Position numbers and translations under genes: made by a program
Source of the DNA: Arenimonas fontis
GTDB taxonomy: Bacteria; Pseudomonadota; Gammaproteobacteria; Xanthomonadales; Xanthomonadaceae
Reading direction: 5' to 3'
DNA: 64,000 bases
Assembly: GCF_008386465.1 (NCBI RefSeq)
Contig: NZ_VUOD01000001.1
Coordinates: 62,001-126,000, forward strand
The notes under the pieces: model-generated
The model's database searches: none
Told to the model about the DNA's origin: nothing
What the model saw: the letters and a program-made list of their open reading frames with translations, nothing else
Part shown: positions 56,433-64,000 of the stretch, piece by piece
Position numbering within the stretch: the stretch's first letter is position 1
How the letters are laid out: every line of letters begins with the position of its first letter

Positions 56433-56480
56433 ATGGTGCGCCGAGGTACGGCTCCCCGCCCTCGCGCGTCATCCTCCGCT

Positions 56481-56531
56481 GGTGGCCGGCCGTACGCTCA
56501 CATTCCACCGGTGGTCGGCCGTGCTCTCACA
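56481..56531 (+). repeat. two-copy direct repeat between acnA and the lipoprotein gene
   Basis: GGTGGCCGGCCGTACGCTCA at 56481 is repeated at 56510 (GGTGGTCGGCCGTGCTCTCA): 22 bases including two further shared ones, with 3 mismatches and a 29-base period. The second copy runs into the end of the convergent lipoprotein gene. Confidence 0.6.
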
Positions 56532-57066
56532 GCACCGGCTCCCACTCGGCGGACAGCAGGCGCCATTGTCCGGCCTCCATCCTCCAGCCGGTCTTCACGC
56601 GGTATACACGGTCGGGAACCAGCCCGCCGCCGCCGCGGGTCGTGGCCGTGAACTCGGCGCGCGCGCCCAGACCAACCAGTTCCACCTGGATCGGCCCAAG
56701 GCCAACCCCGACCTCACGGTTGCGCAGCCAGATCAGGGCCAGGTAGCGACGCAAGCGCTCCCGGTCCATGCCGTCGGGGCCGACGAAATCCTCGGACAGC
56801 CGCTCGAGCAAGGCCTCGCTGTCGCGGGCCTCGGCGGCGGCCTCCATGGCGGCGATGGTCGCCCGGAGCGCCTGCTCGGGCGGTTCCCGGCTGCAGCCCG
56901 CCAGGCTCACCAGCAAGCCCAGCAGCAAGCCCGCGAACCGGGCAGCCCGCGCCTTGCCTGCCCCGGGGGGCTGTGGTCCAATCGAGCAAACACTCGAACT
57001 CGATGCCCCGCCGTATGGCGGGCAAGGGTGCGGGCCGCGGAAAACATTCGTCGTGGGGGTTTGCAT
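56527..57066 (-). CDS. lipoprotein of unknown function
   Basis: 179 residues from the only in-frame ATG, 57066. The convincing part begins near residue 38: basic KARAARF, hydrophobic AGLLLGLLVSLAGC (lipobox), then a mature domain of about 120 residues (ALRATIAAMEAAAEARDSEALLERLSEDFVG, YRVKTGWRMEAGQWRLLSAEWE) with the pattern of an NTF2-like fold. The long N-terminal region before the signal is odd and its ATG is opposite that of rpfB (the start codons share two bases), so the true start may be a rare codon further in. It separates rpfA from rpfB; no function known. Confidence 0.65.
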   Translation of the reverse strand: MQTPTTNVFRGPHPCPPYGGASSSSVCSIGPQPPGAGKARAARFAGLLLGLLVSLAGCSREPPEQALRATIAAMEAAAEARDSEALLERLSEDFVGPDGMDRERLRRYLALIWLRNREVGVGLGPIQVELVGLGARAEFTATTRGGGGLVPDRVYRVKTGWRMEAGQWRLLSAEWEPVL

Positions 57067-58744
57067 GGTCTCTGAGCGTCCTTGGCTGGCCAGCTACCCG
57101 CCGGGCATTCCGGCGGAAGTGGATGTGGACAAGTACCCGTCCATCGTAGCCGTGCTCGAGGAAACCTGCCGCCAGTACGCCGAACGCCCGGCTTTTTCCA
57201 ACTTCGGCAAGCGGCTCAGCTATGCCGACGTTGACCGCTTGAGTGCCCGTTTCGCCAGCTACCTGCTGCACGAGCTGAAACTCAAGAAGGGTGACAGGGT
57301 CGCCCTGATGATGCCGAACATCCTGCAGTATCCGATCGCCATCTTCGGAGTGCTGCGAGCCGGCCTGACCGTGGTCAACACCAATCCGATGTATACCGCC
57401 CGCGAGCTGAAGCACCAGCTGGTGGATTCCGGCGCGGCCGCCATCGTCGTACTGGAGAACTTCGCCCACGTGGTGCAGCAGGTGCTGGCCGACACCCGGC
57501 TGCAGCAGGTACTGGTGACCGGCGTAGGCGACATGCTGGGATTCCCCAGGGGCCCCGTGGTCAATTTCGTGCTCAGGCACGTGCGCCGGCAGGTACCCGA
57601 GTATTCCCTGCCGGGCTCGATCCGGTTCAACGAGGCGCTGCACCTGGGCGAGCGGCACGAACTTCCGGCCCTGGACATCCGCGGCCATGACATCGCCTTC
57701 CTGCAGTACACCGGCGGCACCACCGGCGTGGCCAAGGGCGCCATGCTCACCCACCGCAATCTGGTGGCGAACATGCAGCAGGCGTCGGTCTGGATAGGCA
57801 CGAATGCCAGGATGGGCGAGGAAACCATCGTCACCGCGCTGCCGCTCTACCACATCTTCGCGCTCACCGCGAACTGCCTGGTGTTCATGAAGTTCGGCGG
57901 CCTGAACCACCTGATCACCAATCCGCGCGACATGAAGGGCTTCGTCGCCGAGCTGCGCAAGATCAGGTTCACCGCCATCACCGGTGTCAACACCTTGTTC
58001 AACGGCTTGCTGAATACGCCTGGCTTCGAAAAGGTCGACTTCTCGGGACTCCATCTCACGCTCGGTGGCGGAATGGCGGTGCAGAGGGCCGTGGCTGAAC
58101 GCTGGAAAAAGGTGACCGGCTGCACACTGGTCGAGGCCTACGGCCTGACGGAAACCTCTCCTGCCGCCTGTATCAACCCGATGGACTTGCCCGATTACAA
58201 CGGGTCGATCGGCTTGCCGATCTCGTCCACCGACGCCTGCATCAAGGGTGAGAACGGAGAGAAGCTTCCGGCCGGAGAGGTGGGCGAGCTGTGCATCAAG
58301 GGCCCGCAGGTGATGGCCGGCTACTGGAACCGCCCGGAGGAAACCGCCAAGGTCATCGACTCCGAAGGCTGGCTGCACACCGGCGACATGGCCAAGATGG
58401 ACGAGAAGGGCTTCTTCTATATCGTGGACAGGAAGAAGGACATGATCCTGGTGTCCGGGTTCAACGTCTATCCGAACGAGGTGGAAGACGTCATCGCCCT
58501 GATGCCGGGCGTGCTGGAGGTCGCCGCGGTGGGCGTGCCGGACGAGCGCTCGGGCGAAGCGGTCAAGGTGGTGATCGTCCGGCGCGATGGCAACCTCACC
58601 GCCGAGGACGTAAAGGCGTTCTGCCGGGACAAGCTCACCGGCTACAAGCAGCCCAAGTTCGTCGAGTTCAGGACCGAGCTTCCCAAGTCGAACGTGGGCA
58701 AGATCCTGCGTCGGGAGCTCAGGGAGGCGGCCGCCCAGGCCTGA
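57065..58744 (+). CDS. rpfB: long-chain fatty-acid-CoA ligase RpfB
   Basis: Activates fatty acids to acyl-CoA via an acyl-adenylate; in Xanthomonas RpfB recycles free fatty acids and helps turn over DSF. 559 residues with the AMP-binding signature YTGGTTGVAKGAMLTHRNL, VEAYGLTETSPA, GWLHTGDMAKMDEKGFFYIVDRKKDMILVSGFNVYPNEVE, and the catalytic Lys in LPKSNVGKILRREL. The N-terminus RPWLASYPPGIPAEVDVDKY matches RpfB/FadD. GGGGG six bases before the ATG. Placed between aconitase and rpfF as in Xanthomonas. Confidence 0.96.
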   Translation: MVSERPWLASYPPGIPAEVDVDKYPSIVAVLEETCRQYAERPAFSNFGKRLSYADVDRLSARFASYLLHELKLKKGDRVALMMPNILQYPIAIFGVLRAGLTVVNTNPMYTARELKHQLVDSGAAAIVVLENFAHVVQQVLADTRLQQVLVTGVGDMLGFPRGPVVNFVLRHVRRQVPEYSLPGSIRFNEALHLGERHELPALDIRGHDIAFLQYTGGTTGVAKGAMLTHRNLVANMQQASVWIGTNARMGEETIVTALPLYHIFALTANCLVFMKFGGLNHLITNPRDMKGFVAELRKIRFTAITGVNTLFNGLLNTPGFEKVDFSGLHLTLGGGMAVQRAVAERWKKVTGCTLVEAYGLTETSPAACINPMDLPDYNGSIGLPISSTDACIKGENGEKLPAGEVGELCIKGPQVMAGYWNRPEETAKVIDSEGWLHTGDMAKMDEKGFFYIVDRKKDMILVSGFNVYPNEVEDVIALMPGVLEVAAVGVPDERSGEAVKVVIVRRDGNLTAEDVKAFCRDKLTGYKQPKFVEFRTELPKSNVGKILRRELREAAAQA

Positions 58745-58779
58745 GGCAGCTGCCACGGGCCTAGCAGAACCACGGCCGG

Positions 58780-58810
58780 TTTACAAGCGGGGCGGAACCG
58801 GGTCTAGAAT
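58780..58810 (+). promoter_or_regulatory. probable rpfF promoter
   Basis: TTTACA (58780-58785, one mismatch) and TAGAAT (58805-58810, one mismatch) with a 19-base spacer, longer than ideal. Start predicted near 58817, giving a leader of about 83 bases. Confidence 0.5.
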
Positions 58811-58811
58811 C

Positions 58812-58840
58812 GGAAGCGTTGGCCAGCCGCCAACGTTTCC
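58812..58840 (+). promoter_or_regulatory. stem-loop in the rpfF leader
   Basis: 12-base arms GGAAGCGTTGGC (58812-58823) and GCCAACGTTTCC (58829-58840), all pairs formed if one G-U is allowed, loop CAGCC. It lies at the predicted +1 of rpfF. As DNA it is an almost perfect 29-bp palindrome and could equally be a protein operator. Confidence 0.6.
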
Positions 58841-58899
58841 CCGCAGCCGTACGGCCGATGCCGGCGGCATCTAGTCCCCTCAGCGCCGAGGACACGACC

Positions 58900-59817
58900 A
58901 TGAGCCCTGTCGTAGAACTGCCCAACCGCCCCTACAGCTACCGCACCATACGCTGCCAGGAAGACCCGACCACCCGTACCAGCTGGATGTACATGCACGC
59001 CCACCGCGCACAGGGTGCGGCGCCCGGACGCCCCTGCTTCAGCCTGGACCTGATGAAGGAGATGCGCGACTACCTGGCCAATGTCAGCCAGCGCAGCCGG
59101 CAGACCGCGATAGACGGCCGGGAACCCGGTCTGGACCACCTGGTCATCTGCTCGGACGCTTCCGCGTTCAACCTCGGCGGCGACCTCGAGCTGTTTGCAC
59201 GGCTGATCCGCGAGCGCGATCGTGCTTCCCTGCTGGCCTATGCGCGGATGTGCGTCGAAGGCGTCTACCACCTGCACACCCAGCTGGGCGGGCGGGTAAA
59301 CACCATTGCCCTGGTCCAGGGCGACGCCTTGGGCGGCGGACTCGAACTGGCGCTTTCCTGCCAGACGCTGGTCGCCGAGGAGGGGGCCGCTCTCGGCTTC
59401 CCCGAGGTGCTGTTCGACCTGTTCCCCGGCATGGGCGCGTACACCTTCCTTTGCCGACGGGTCAGTCCGGTGCAGGCGGAGAAGCTCATGCTGGACGGAA
59501 ACGTGTATACCGCTGAGCAGATGTACGCCATGGGTATCGTGGACCTGGTCGTTCCCAGGGGCCAGGGCGTGCAGGCGGTCCAGGACCTGCTCCGGCAGCA
59601 CCGGCGCTCGCCGCATGCCAGGCTGGCGCTGCAGCAGGTCCGCGACTACGCCCGTCCGGCTTCGCTGGAAGAACTCATGCGGATCACCGAGATCTGGGTG
59701 GACACCGCCATGCAGTTGGGCGAGCGTTCGCTGCGCACCATGGAAAGGCTGGTCAGGGCCCAGGAGCGCCGCGCCGGCGAGGCCGCGGCCGCCACCAGCC
59801 TGGCCGCATCGCTCTGA
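58900..59817 (+). CDS. rpfF: DSF synthase RpfF (crotonase family)
   Basis: Makes the diffusible signal factor, a cis-2-unsaturated fatty acid, from acyl-ACP through dehydratase and thioesterase activities. 305 residues, crotonase fold. Catalytic glutamates are both present: Glu149 in ALVQGDALGGGLELALSC and Glu169 in LGFPEVLFDLFPGMGAY, with the same 20-residue separation as Glu141/Glu161 of the Xanthomonas enzyme. The C-terminal block MRITEIWVDTAMQLGERSLRTMERLVRAQ is diagnostic. ATG 58900 has GAGG upstream. Convergent with rpfC. Confidence 0.97.
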   Translation: MSPVVELPNRPYSYRTIRCQEDPTTRTSWMYMHAHRAQGAAPGRPCFSLDLMKEMRDYLANVSQRSRQTAIDGREPGLDHLVICSDASAFNLGGDLELFARLIRERDRASLLAYARMCVEGVYHLHTQLGGRVNTIALVQGDALGGGLELALSCQTLVAEEGAALGFPEVLFDLFPGMGAYTFLCRRVSPVQAEKLMLDGNVYTAEQMYAMGIVDLVVPRGQGVQAVQDLLRQHRRSPHARLALQQVRDYARPASLEELMRITEIWVDTAMQLGERSLRTMERLVRAQERRAGEAAAATSLAASL

Positions 59818-59837
59818 CCTGGCCTTGGCCTGGGCGC

Positions 59838-61991
59838 TCAGCCCGAGGCATCGTCCGAGCACTGCCCTCCCGACCGGGAGGGCAGTCGGGCCAGGGCCTC
59901 GCGCGCGAGCTCGAACTGTTCCCGCAACGCGCGCTCCCGGGCGCGCCACTCCTTGGCCAGCTGCCAGTTCGGCAGCCGCATGACTTCGCCGCCCATGGCG
60001 GCGACCCGAGACATGCCCAGATTGCCCGCCACGCCCTTGAGGGCATGACACTGGTCGCGGAATCCGTCCCAGTCGGACATCGCCGCGCACTGCTCCAGCG
60101 AGTTCAGGCAGCGTAGCCCGTCGCGCAGGCACTGCTGCACGAAGTTCCTGACAAAATCCTTGCCCAGGTTCAACTCCGCGAGTTCGCCGAGCACACTGTC
60201 GTCCAGCACCACGGCCGTCGCGCCGCCGACCTGCGACGCACCCGCCGAGGACGCGTCGTCACTGCTCCCCAGCGCCATCTCCGCCAGCGACTCGAGCAAC
60301 CGCGCCGCCACCACCGGCTTGGGCAGAAATGCCCTTGCCCCGGCCTGTTCGCATGCCTGGATGGCCTCCGGCGTGACATCGGCGGTGAGCACCATGAACG
60401 GCGTGCGGTGACCGCTGCCCGCTTCCATCACCCGGACTTCCCGCAGGATGTCCAGGCCGCTGATGCCGGGCATGTGCAGATCAATGATGACCGCATCGAA
60501 ATCACGCTCCGCCATCAGGTTCAGCACCGCGTCTCCGGTATCCACTTCCTCGACCGCATGCCCGGCCTTCTCCAGCAGACGACGCAACACCATCCGGTTG
60601 GCCTGATGATCGTCGGCAATGAGAAGCCGCAGCGGTTTGACCCGGGCCCGATGCCTGACGAACGGGTCGTCGAAGGCAATGACGTTGGCGCCCTCGGCCT
60701 CCGCCGGCAAGGTGCTGCCTTCCGCCAACCGGTAGGGAAGCTCCACCCAGAAATGCGAGCCTGCCCCCTCTTCGCTCTCGAAGCCCAGACGCCCCCCCAT
60801 GGTTTCCGCCAGACCCTTGGCGATAGTGGTGCCAAGGCCGGTGCCGCCGTAGCGGCGGGTTCTGCCCGAGTCCACCTGTTCGAAGGCCTCGAACAATCGC
60901 TTCTGCGCCTCCTGCGGGATACCGATGCCGGTATCCCGCACCGAAAACCTGAGCATGATCTCTGGCGCCGACTCGGCAGCCCGCTCCGACACCTCCCGCT
61001 TGCGCGGCGGCGCAATCGCCACTTCGAGTGCCACCTTGCCGACGTCGGTGAACTTGATCGCGTTGTTGAGCAGGTTGACCAGGATCTGACGCAGATGCCC
61101 GGCATCCCCGTGCAAGGCATCCGGAACGCGGTCGGACACGGTGACCACGAAAGCGAGCCCCTTCTCGGCCGCGGAAGGCTGGAGCATCACCTGGACTCCC
61201 CGGATCAACTCGCGCAGGCGGAAGTCTTCCACCATCAACTTGAGTTTTCCGGCCTCGATCGCCGAGATGTCCAGCACATCCTCGACCAGGGCCAGCAGGG
61301 CCCGGGCCGAGGTCTGGATGACTTCCGTGCACTCGCGCTGCTCCTGGCTGAGGTGGGTCGTGCTCAGGAGTTGCGACATGCCGACTATGCCGTTGAGCGG
61401 CGTGCGGAACTCATGACTCATGTTGGCCAGGAACCGGGTCTTGGCCTCGCTGGCGCGCTTGGCTTCGGCGGTTGCCCTGGTCAGCGCGCGCAGCAGCGAA
61501 GTGAGATACGCCGGAATCGCGCTGAGCCCCAAGAGAAGGCCCCAGGCCAGCATCTGGTTCTGCTGCCAGTAAGGCGTAGTGAGGATGACAGCCAGAAAAC
61601 TGGCGCTGGCCATCAGGATTGCCGCGATCAGATAACGTTCACCGAAGCGCAGGCCGTTTCCGATGGTTACCCACATCAGCACGACATACACCGGGGCGAG
61701 CGATTCGCCCAGCACGTGCATGGCGGCACCCATCATCGCGTAATCCGACAACATGCCGATGACCCGGCGCACGTGCGACACGCCCGGATTGAGCACAATG
61801 GCGATCAGGATGCCGAGACCCACTACCCCTTCGATGGCGAAGAAGAGGAAAACCAGCCTCAACGGCTCGTTGTCGACCTCCGAACCGTAAGTCACCCCCA
61901 ACAGGTAGACCAGGATGACCATGGTCACGGCGAAACGCGTCAGCGCCTGGCCGTGCTCGCTGTCAGGGCGATTGGCGAATGCGCGAATCAT
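59838..61991 (-). CDS. rpfC: DSF sensor hybrid histidine kinase RpfC
   Basis: Membrane sensor of DSF that phosphorylates RpfG; in Xanthomonas it also restrains RpfF by direct contact. 717 residues: five membrane helices in the first 170 residues (starting VTMVILVYLLGVTYG), HisKA with H193 in FLANMSHEFRTPLNG, HATPase (DTGIGIPQEAQKRLFEAFEQVDSG, RYGGTGLGTTIAKGL), receiver domain (DAVIIDLHMPGISG, Asp near 510), and a C-terminal HPt domain with His in DQCHALKGVAGNLG. This four-module relay is the RpfC architecture. It is 32 bases downstream of rpfG. Confidence 0.97.
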   Translation of the reverse strand: MIRAFANRPDSEHGQALTRFAVTMVILVYLLGVTYGSEVDNEPLRLVFLFFAIEGVVGLGILIAIVLNPGVSHVRRVIGMLSDYAMMGAAMHVLGESLAPVYVVLMWVTIGNGLRFGERYLIAAILMASASFLAVILTTPYWQQNQMLAWGLLLGLSAIPAYLTSLLRALTRATAEAKRASEAKTRFLANMSHEFRTPLNGIVGMSQLLSTTHLSQEQRECTEVIQTSARALLALVEDVLDISAIEAGKLKLMVEDFRLRELIRGVQVMLQPSAAEKGLAFVVTVSDRVPDALHGDAGHLRQILVNLLNNAIKFTDVGKVALEVAIAPPRKREVSERAAESAPEIMLRFSVRDTGIGIPQEAQKRLFEAFEQVDSGRTRRYGGTGLGTTIAKGLAETMGGRLGFESEEGAGSHFWVELPYRLAEGSTLPAEAEGANVIAFDDPFVRHRARVKPLRLLIADDHQANRMVLRRLLEKAGHAVEEVDTGDAVLNLMAERDFDAVIIDLHMPGISGLDILREVRVMEAGSGHRTPFMVLTADVTPEAIQACEQAGARAFLPKPVVAARLLESLAEMALGSSDDASSAGASQVGGATAVVLDDSVLGELAELNLGKDFVRNFVQQCLRDGLRCLNSLEQCAAMSDWDGFRDQCHALKGVAGNLGMSRVAAMGGEVMRLPNWQLAKEWRARERALREQFELAREALARLPSRSGGQCSDDASG

Positions 61992-62023
61992 GCAGGCGCC
62001 AGCGGATGCAGGCCCGTCCCGAC

Positions 62024-63073
62024 TCAGCCGCGCGGACGACTCGGGGAGAAGTAACGGAAGACTTCCTCCATCCGTTCCCTTCTGGACAGGGCAGCCGCCA
62101 CCACCGCCGGATCGAACTGTTTGCCTGACTGTTCGCGGAGATGGTCGAAGGCGGCCTGAAGCGTCCAGGACGGCCGGTAGGGCCGGTCCGTCGTCAGCGC
62201 CTCGAACACCTGGGAGACGGCGACGATTCGTGCGGGCAGCGGAATGTCCTCGCCGGCCAGGCCGTCGGGATAGCCGGTCCCATCCCAGCGTTCGTGGTGA
62301 CGGAGCGCTATCGTGGCGCCGACCTGGACGAACTTGCTGCTACTGTCGCTCAGTATCTCGTAGCCAAGACGGGGATACCGACGTACTTCCTTCAGCTCCC
62401 GCTCGTCCAACGGCCCGGGTTTCAGCAGAATGGCATCCGAGATGCCGATCTTGCCGATGTCGTGCAGCGGCGCCGCCAGCTCGATCATCTTCACCTCGTC
62501 CTCACCCAGGCCAAGCGCCTCGGCGATCAGGGCAGAGTAACGCCCTATCCGTTCCAGATGGCCCGGCGCATTGCCATCCCGGTGGCCCGTGGCCCTGGCA
62601 AGGCGATTCAGGATCTCCCGCTCGCGCTCGTCCAACTCGTGCATGCGGGCCAGCAGCTGCCGTTCCAACTCGTGCGCCCGCGACTTCAGGTTCTGCTGCT
62701 GCTGGCGCAATGCCAGCAGATTCCGGCAGCGCGAGCGCAGTTCCCGGGGCCGCACGGGCTTGACCAGAAAATCGATGACCCCGGCCTCGAGGGCGGCGTT
62801 GCGGATCGGCTCGTCGCCGACGACGGTAATCAGCACGATCGGAACGTCCCGGTGCGACAGCGGCCGGCGGAAGCGGCGGGCGAACTCCAGCCCGTCCAGC
62901 TTGGGCATGCGGTAGTCCAGCAGCAGCAGATCGGGCTGGTTGCGCTGCGACCACAACAGGGCCTCGACCGGATCGCCGAAGTCGGTCACCTTCACCTCCG
63001 GGCTGATGTCCTCCAGCAGGTGGCGGAACATGGTCCGCTGCGAGGGCTGATCGTCGACGATGAGGACATTCAT
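62024..63073 (-). CDS. rpfG: response regulator RpfG (REC - HD-GYP)
   Basis: Output of the DSF system; HD-GYP proteins hydrolyse c-di-GMP. 349 residues. Receiver domain MNVLIVDDQPSQRTMF with Asp53 in LLLLDYRMPKLDG and Lys105; a helical linker; HD-GYP domain with His204-Asp205 in PLHDIGKIGI and HHERWDGTGYPDG (259-271). Two usually conserved metal-site residues look changed: the position normally His in the R-R-H-P helix is Tyr233 and the Asp of the usual A-D-V-F-D-A-L is Gln288 (VSQVFEAL). Activity may therefore be altered. Upstream of rpfC on the same strand; no rpfH between them. Confidence 0.95.
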   Translation of the reverse strand: MNVLIVDDQPSQRTMFRHLLEDISPEVKVTDFGDPVEALLWSQRNQPDLLLLDYRMPKLDGLEFARRFRRPLSHRDVPIVLITVVGDEPIRNAALEAGVIDFLVKPVRPRELRSRCRNLLALRQQQQNLKSRAHELERQLLARMHELDEREREILNRLARATGHRDGNAPGHLERIGRYSALIAEALGLGEDEVKMIELAAPLHDIGKIGISDAILLKPGPLDERELKEVRRYPRLGYEILSDSSSKFVQVGATIALRHHERWDGTGYPDGLAGEDIPLPARIVAVSQVFEALTTDRPYRPSWTLQAAFDHLREQSGKQFDPAVVAAALSRRERMEEVFRYFSPSRPRG

Positions 63074-63197
63074 GCGGTTCTCCGGCGCGTATGCGCGCAG
63101 CCCCGGGGGGCGGGCTCTGACCCGGAGCCTACCCCTGCTCCGCCTTTACCGGCAAGCGGTTAGCGATGCTTCCTGCCCAAGGCCTGAAGAGGGCGGT

Positions 63198-64000
<803 letters not shown>

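Overview
The window is a chromosomal stretch of a high-GC gammaproteobacterium, most likely a Xanthomonadales (Lysobacterales) relative. Evidence: the aconitase - rpfB - rpfF / rpfC - rpfG - lysS arrangement at the right end is the DSF quorum-sensing cluster known from Xanthomonas and Xylella; L36 is the 41-residue two-cysteine type; and the blocks serC-aroA-cmk, lolA-ftsK-trxB-aat-infA-clpA-clpS, nudJ-mnmA-hflD and rluC/rne all follow gammaproteobacterial order. I saw no insertion sequence, prophage, CRISPR array, integrase or rRNA. One tRNA is present. Coding density is very high and almost all open frames antisense to genes are GC-driven shadows.

Layout. 1-3.05 kb: cmk (cut by the window edge), aroA and serC on the minus strand, with a very AT-rich patch inside aroA. 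3.1-6.3 kb: a five-PAS GGDEF-EAL c-di-GMP enzyme. 6.4-8.0 kb: the periplasmic methionine sulfoxide repair pair msrPQ, MsrP carrying a Tat motif plus a lipobox. 7.9-12 kb: an FHA protein, a PHA-granule-region protein, an uncharacterised cytosolic protein, a patatin-like lipase and a phasin. 12-13.1 kb: a membrane protein with a decayed Mrr-type nuclease domain. 13.2-16.2 kb: an alcohol-forming fatty acyl-CoA reductase divergent from an acyl-CoA-binding protein and a TetR regulator, which looks like a fatty-alcohol/wax module. 16.3-20 kb: rpmJ, a small exported protein, the agmatine-to-putrescine genes aguA-aguB and a TraB-family membrane protein. 20-27.8 kb: an RND efflux operon with one adaptor and two permeases. 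28-30.7 kb: two small cytochromes c, a TonB-like anchored protein, nfuA and phhB. 30.7-35.2 kb: rluC head-to-head with rne, which has a structured leader of about 340 nt. 35.2-37.1 kb: a GacA-like response regulator divergent from a degenerate CPBP-type membrane protein, then tRNA-Ser(UGA). 37.2-48.1 kb: lysR-serS, a small membrane protein, rarA, lolA and ftsK on the minus strand; trxB, a FemAB-like acyltransferase gene, aat and infA on the plus strand. 48.1-53.5 kb: clpA/clpS, an exported YbjN-like protein and nudJ-mnmA-hflD in a chain of 4-nt overlaps. 53.6-64 kb: the rpf cluster and the 3' part of lysS.

How it fits together: RpfF (using fatty-acyl intermediates) makes DSF, RpfB handles free fatty acids, and RpfC senses DSF and signals to RpfG, a REC/HD-GYP protein expected to degrade c-di-GMP. 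The large PAS-GGDEF-EAL enzyme in the same window acts on the same second messenger. Fatty-acyl flux recurs as a theme (RpfB, RpfF, acyl-CoA-binding protein, fatty acyl-CoA reductase, patatin, phasin). The most interesting unexplained points are two substituted consensus metal-ligand positions in RpfG, a near-perfect 12-bp stem-loop at the start of the predicted rpfF leader, the fatty acyl-CoA reductase/ACBP/TetR module with a candidate operator, the putative lipoprotein MsrP, the AT-rich patch in aroA and a clpS that appears leaderless.
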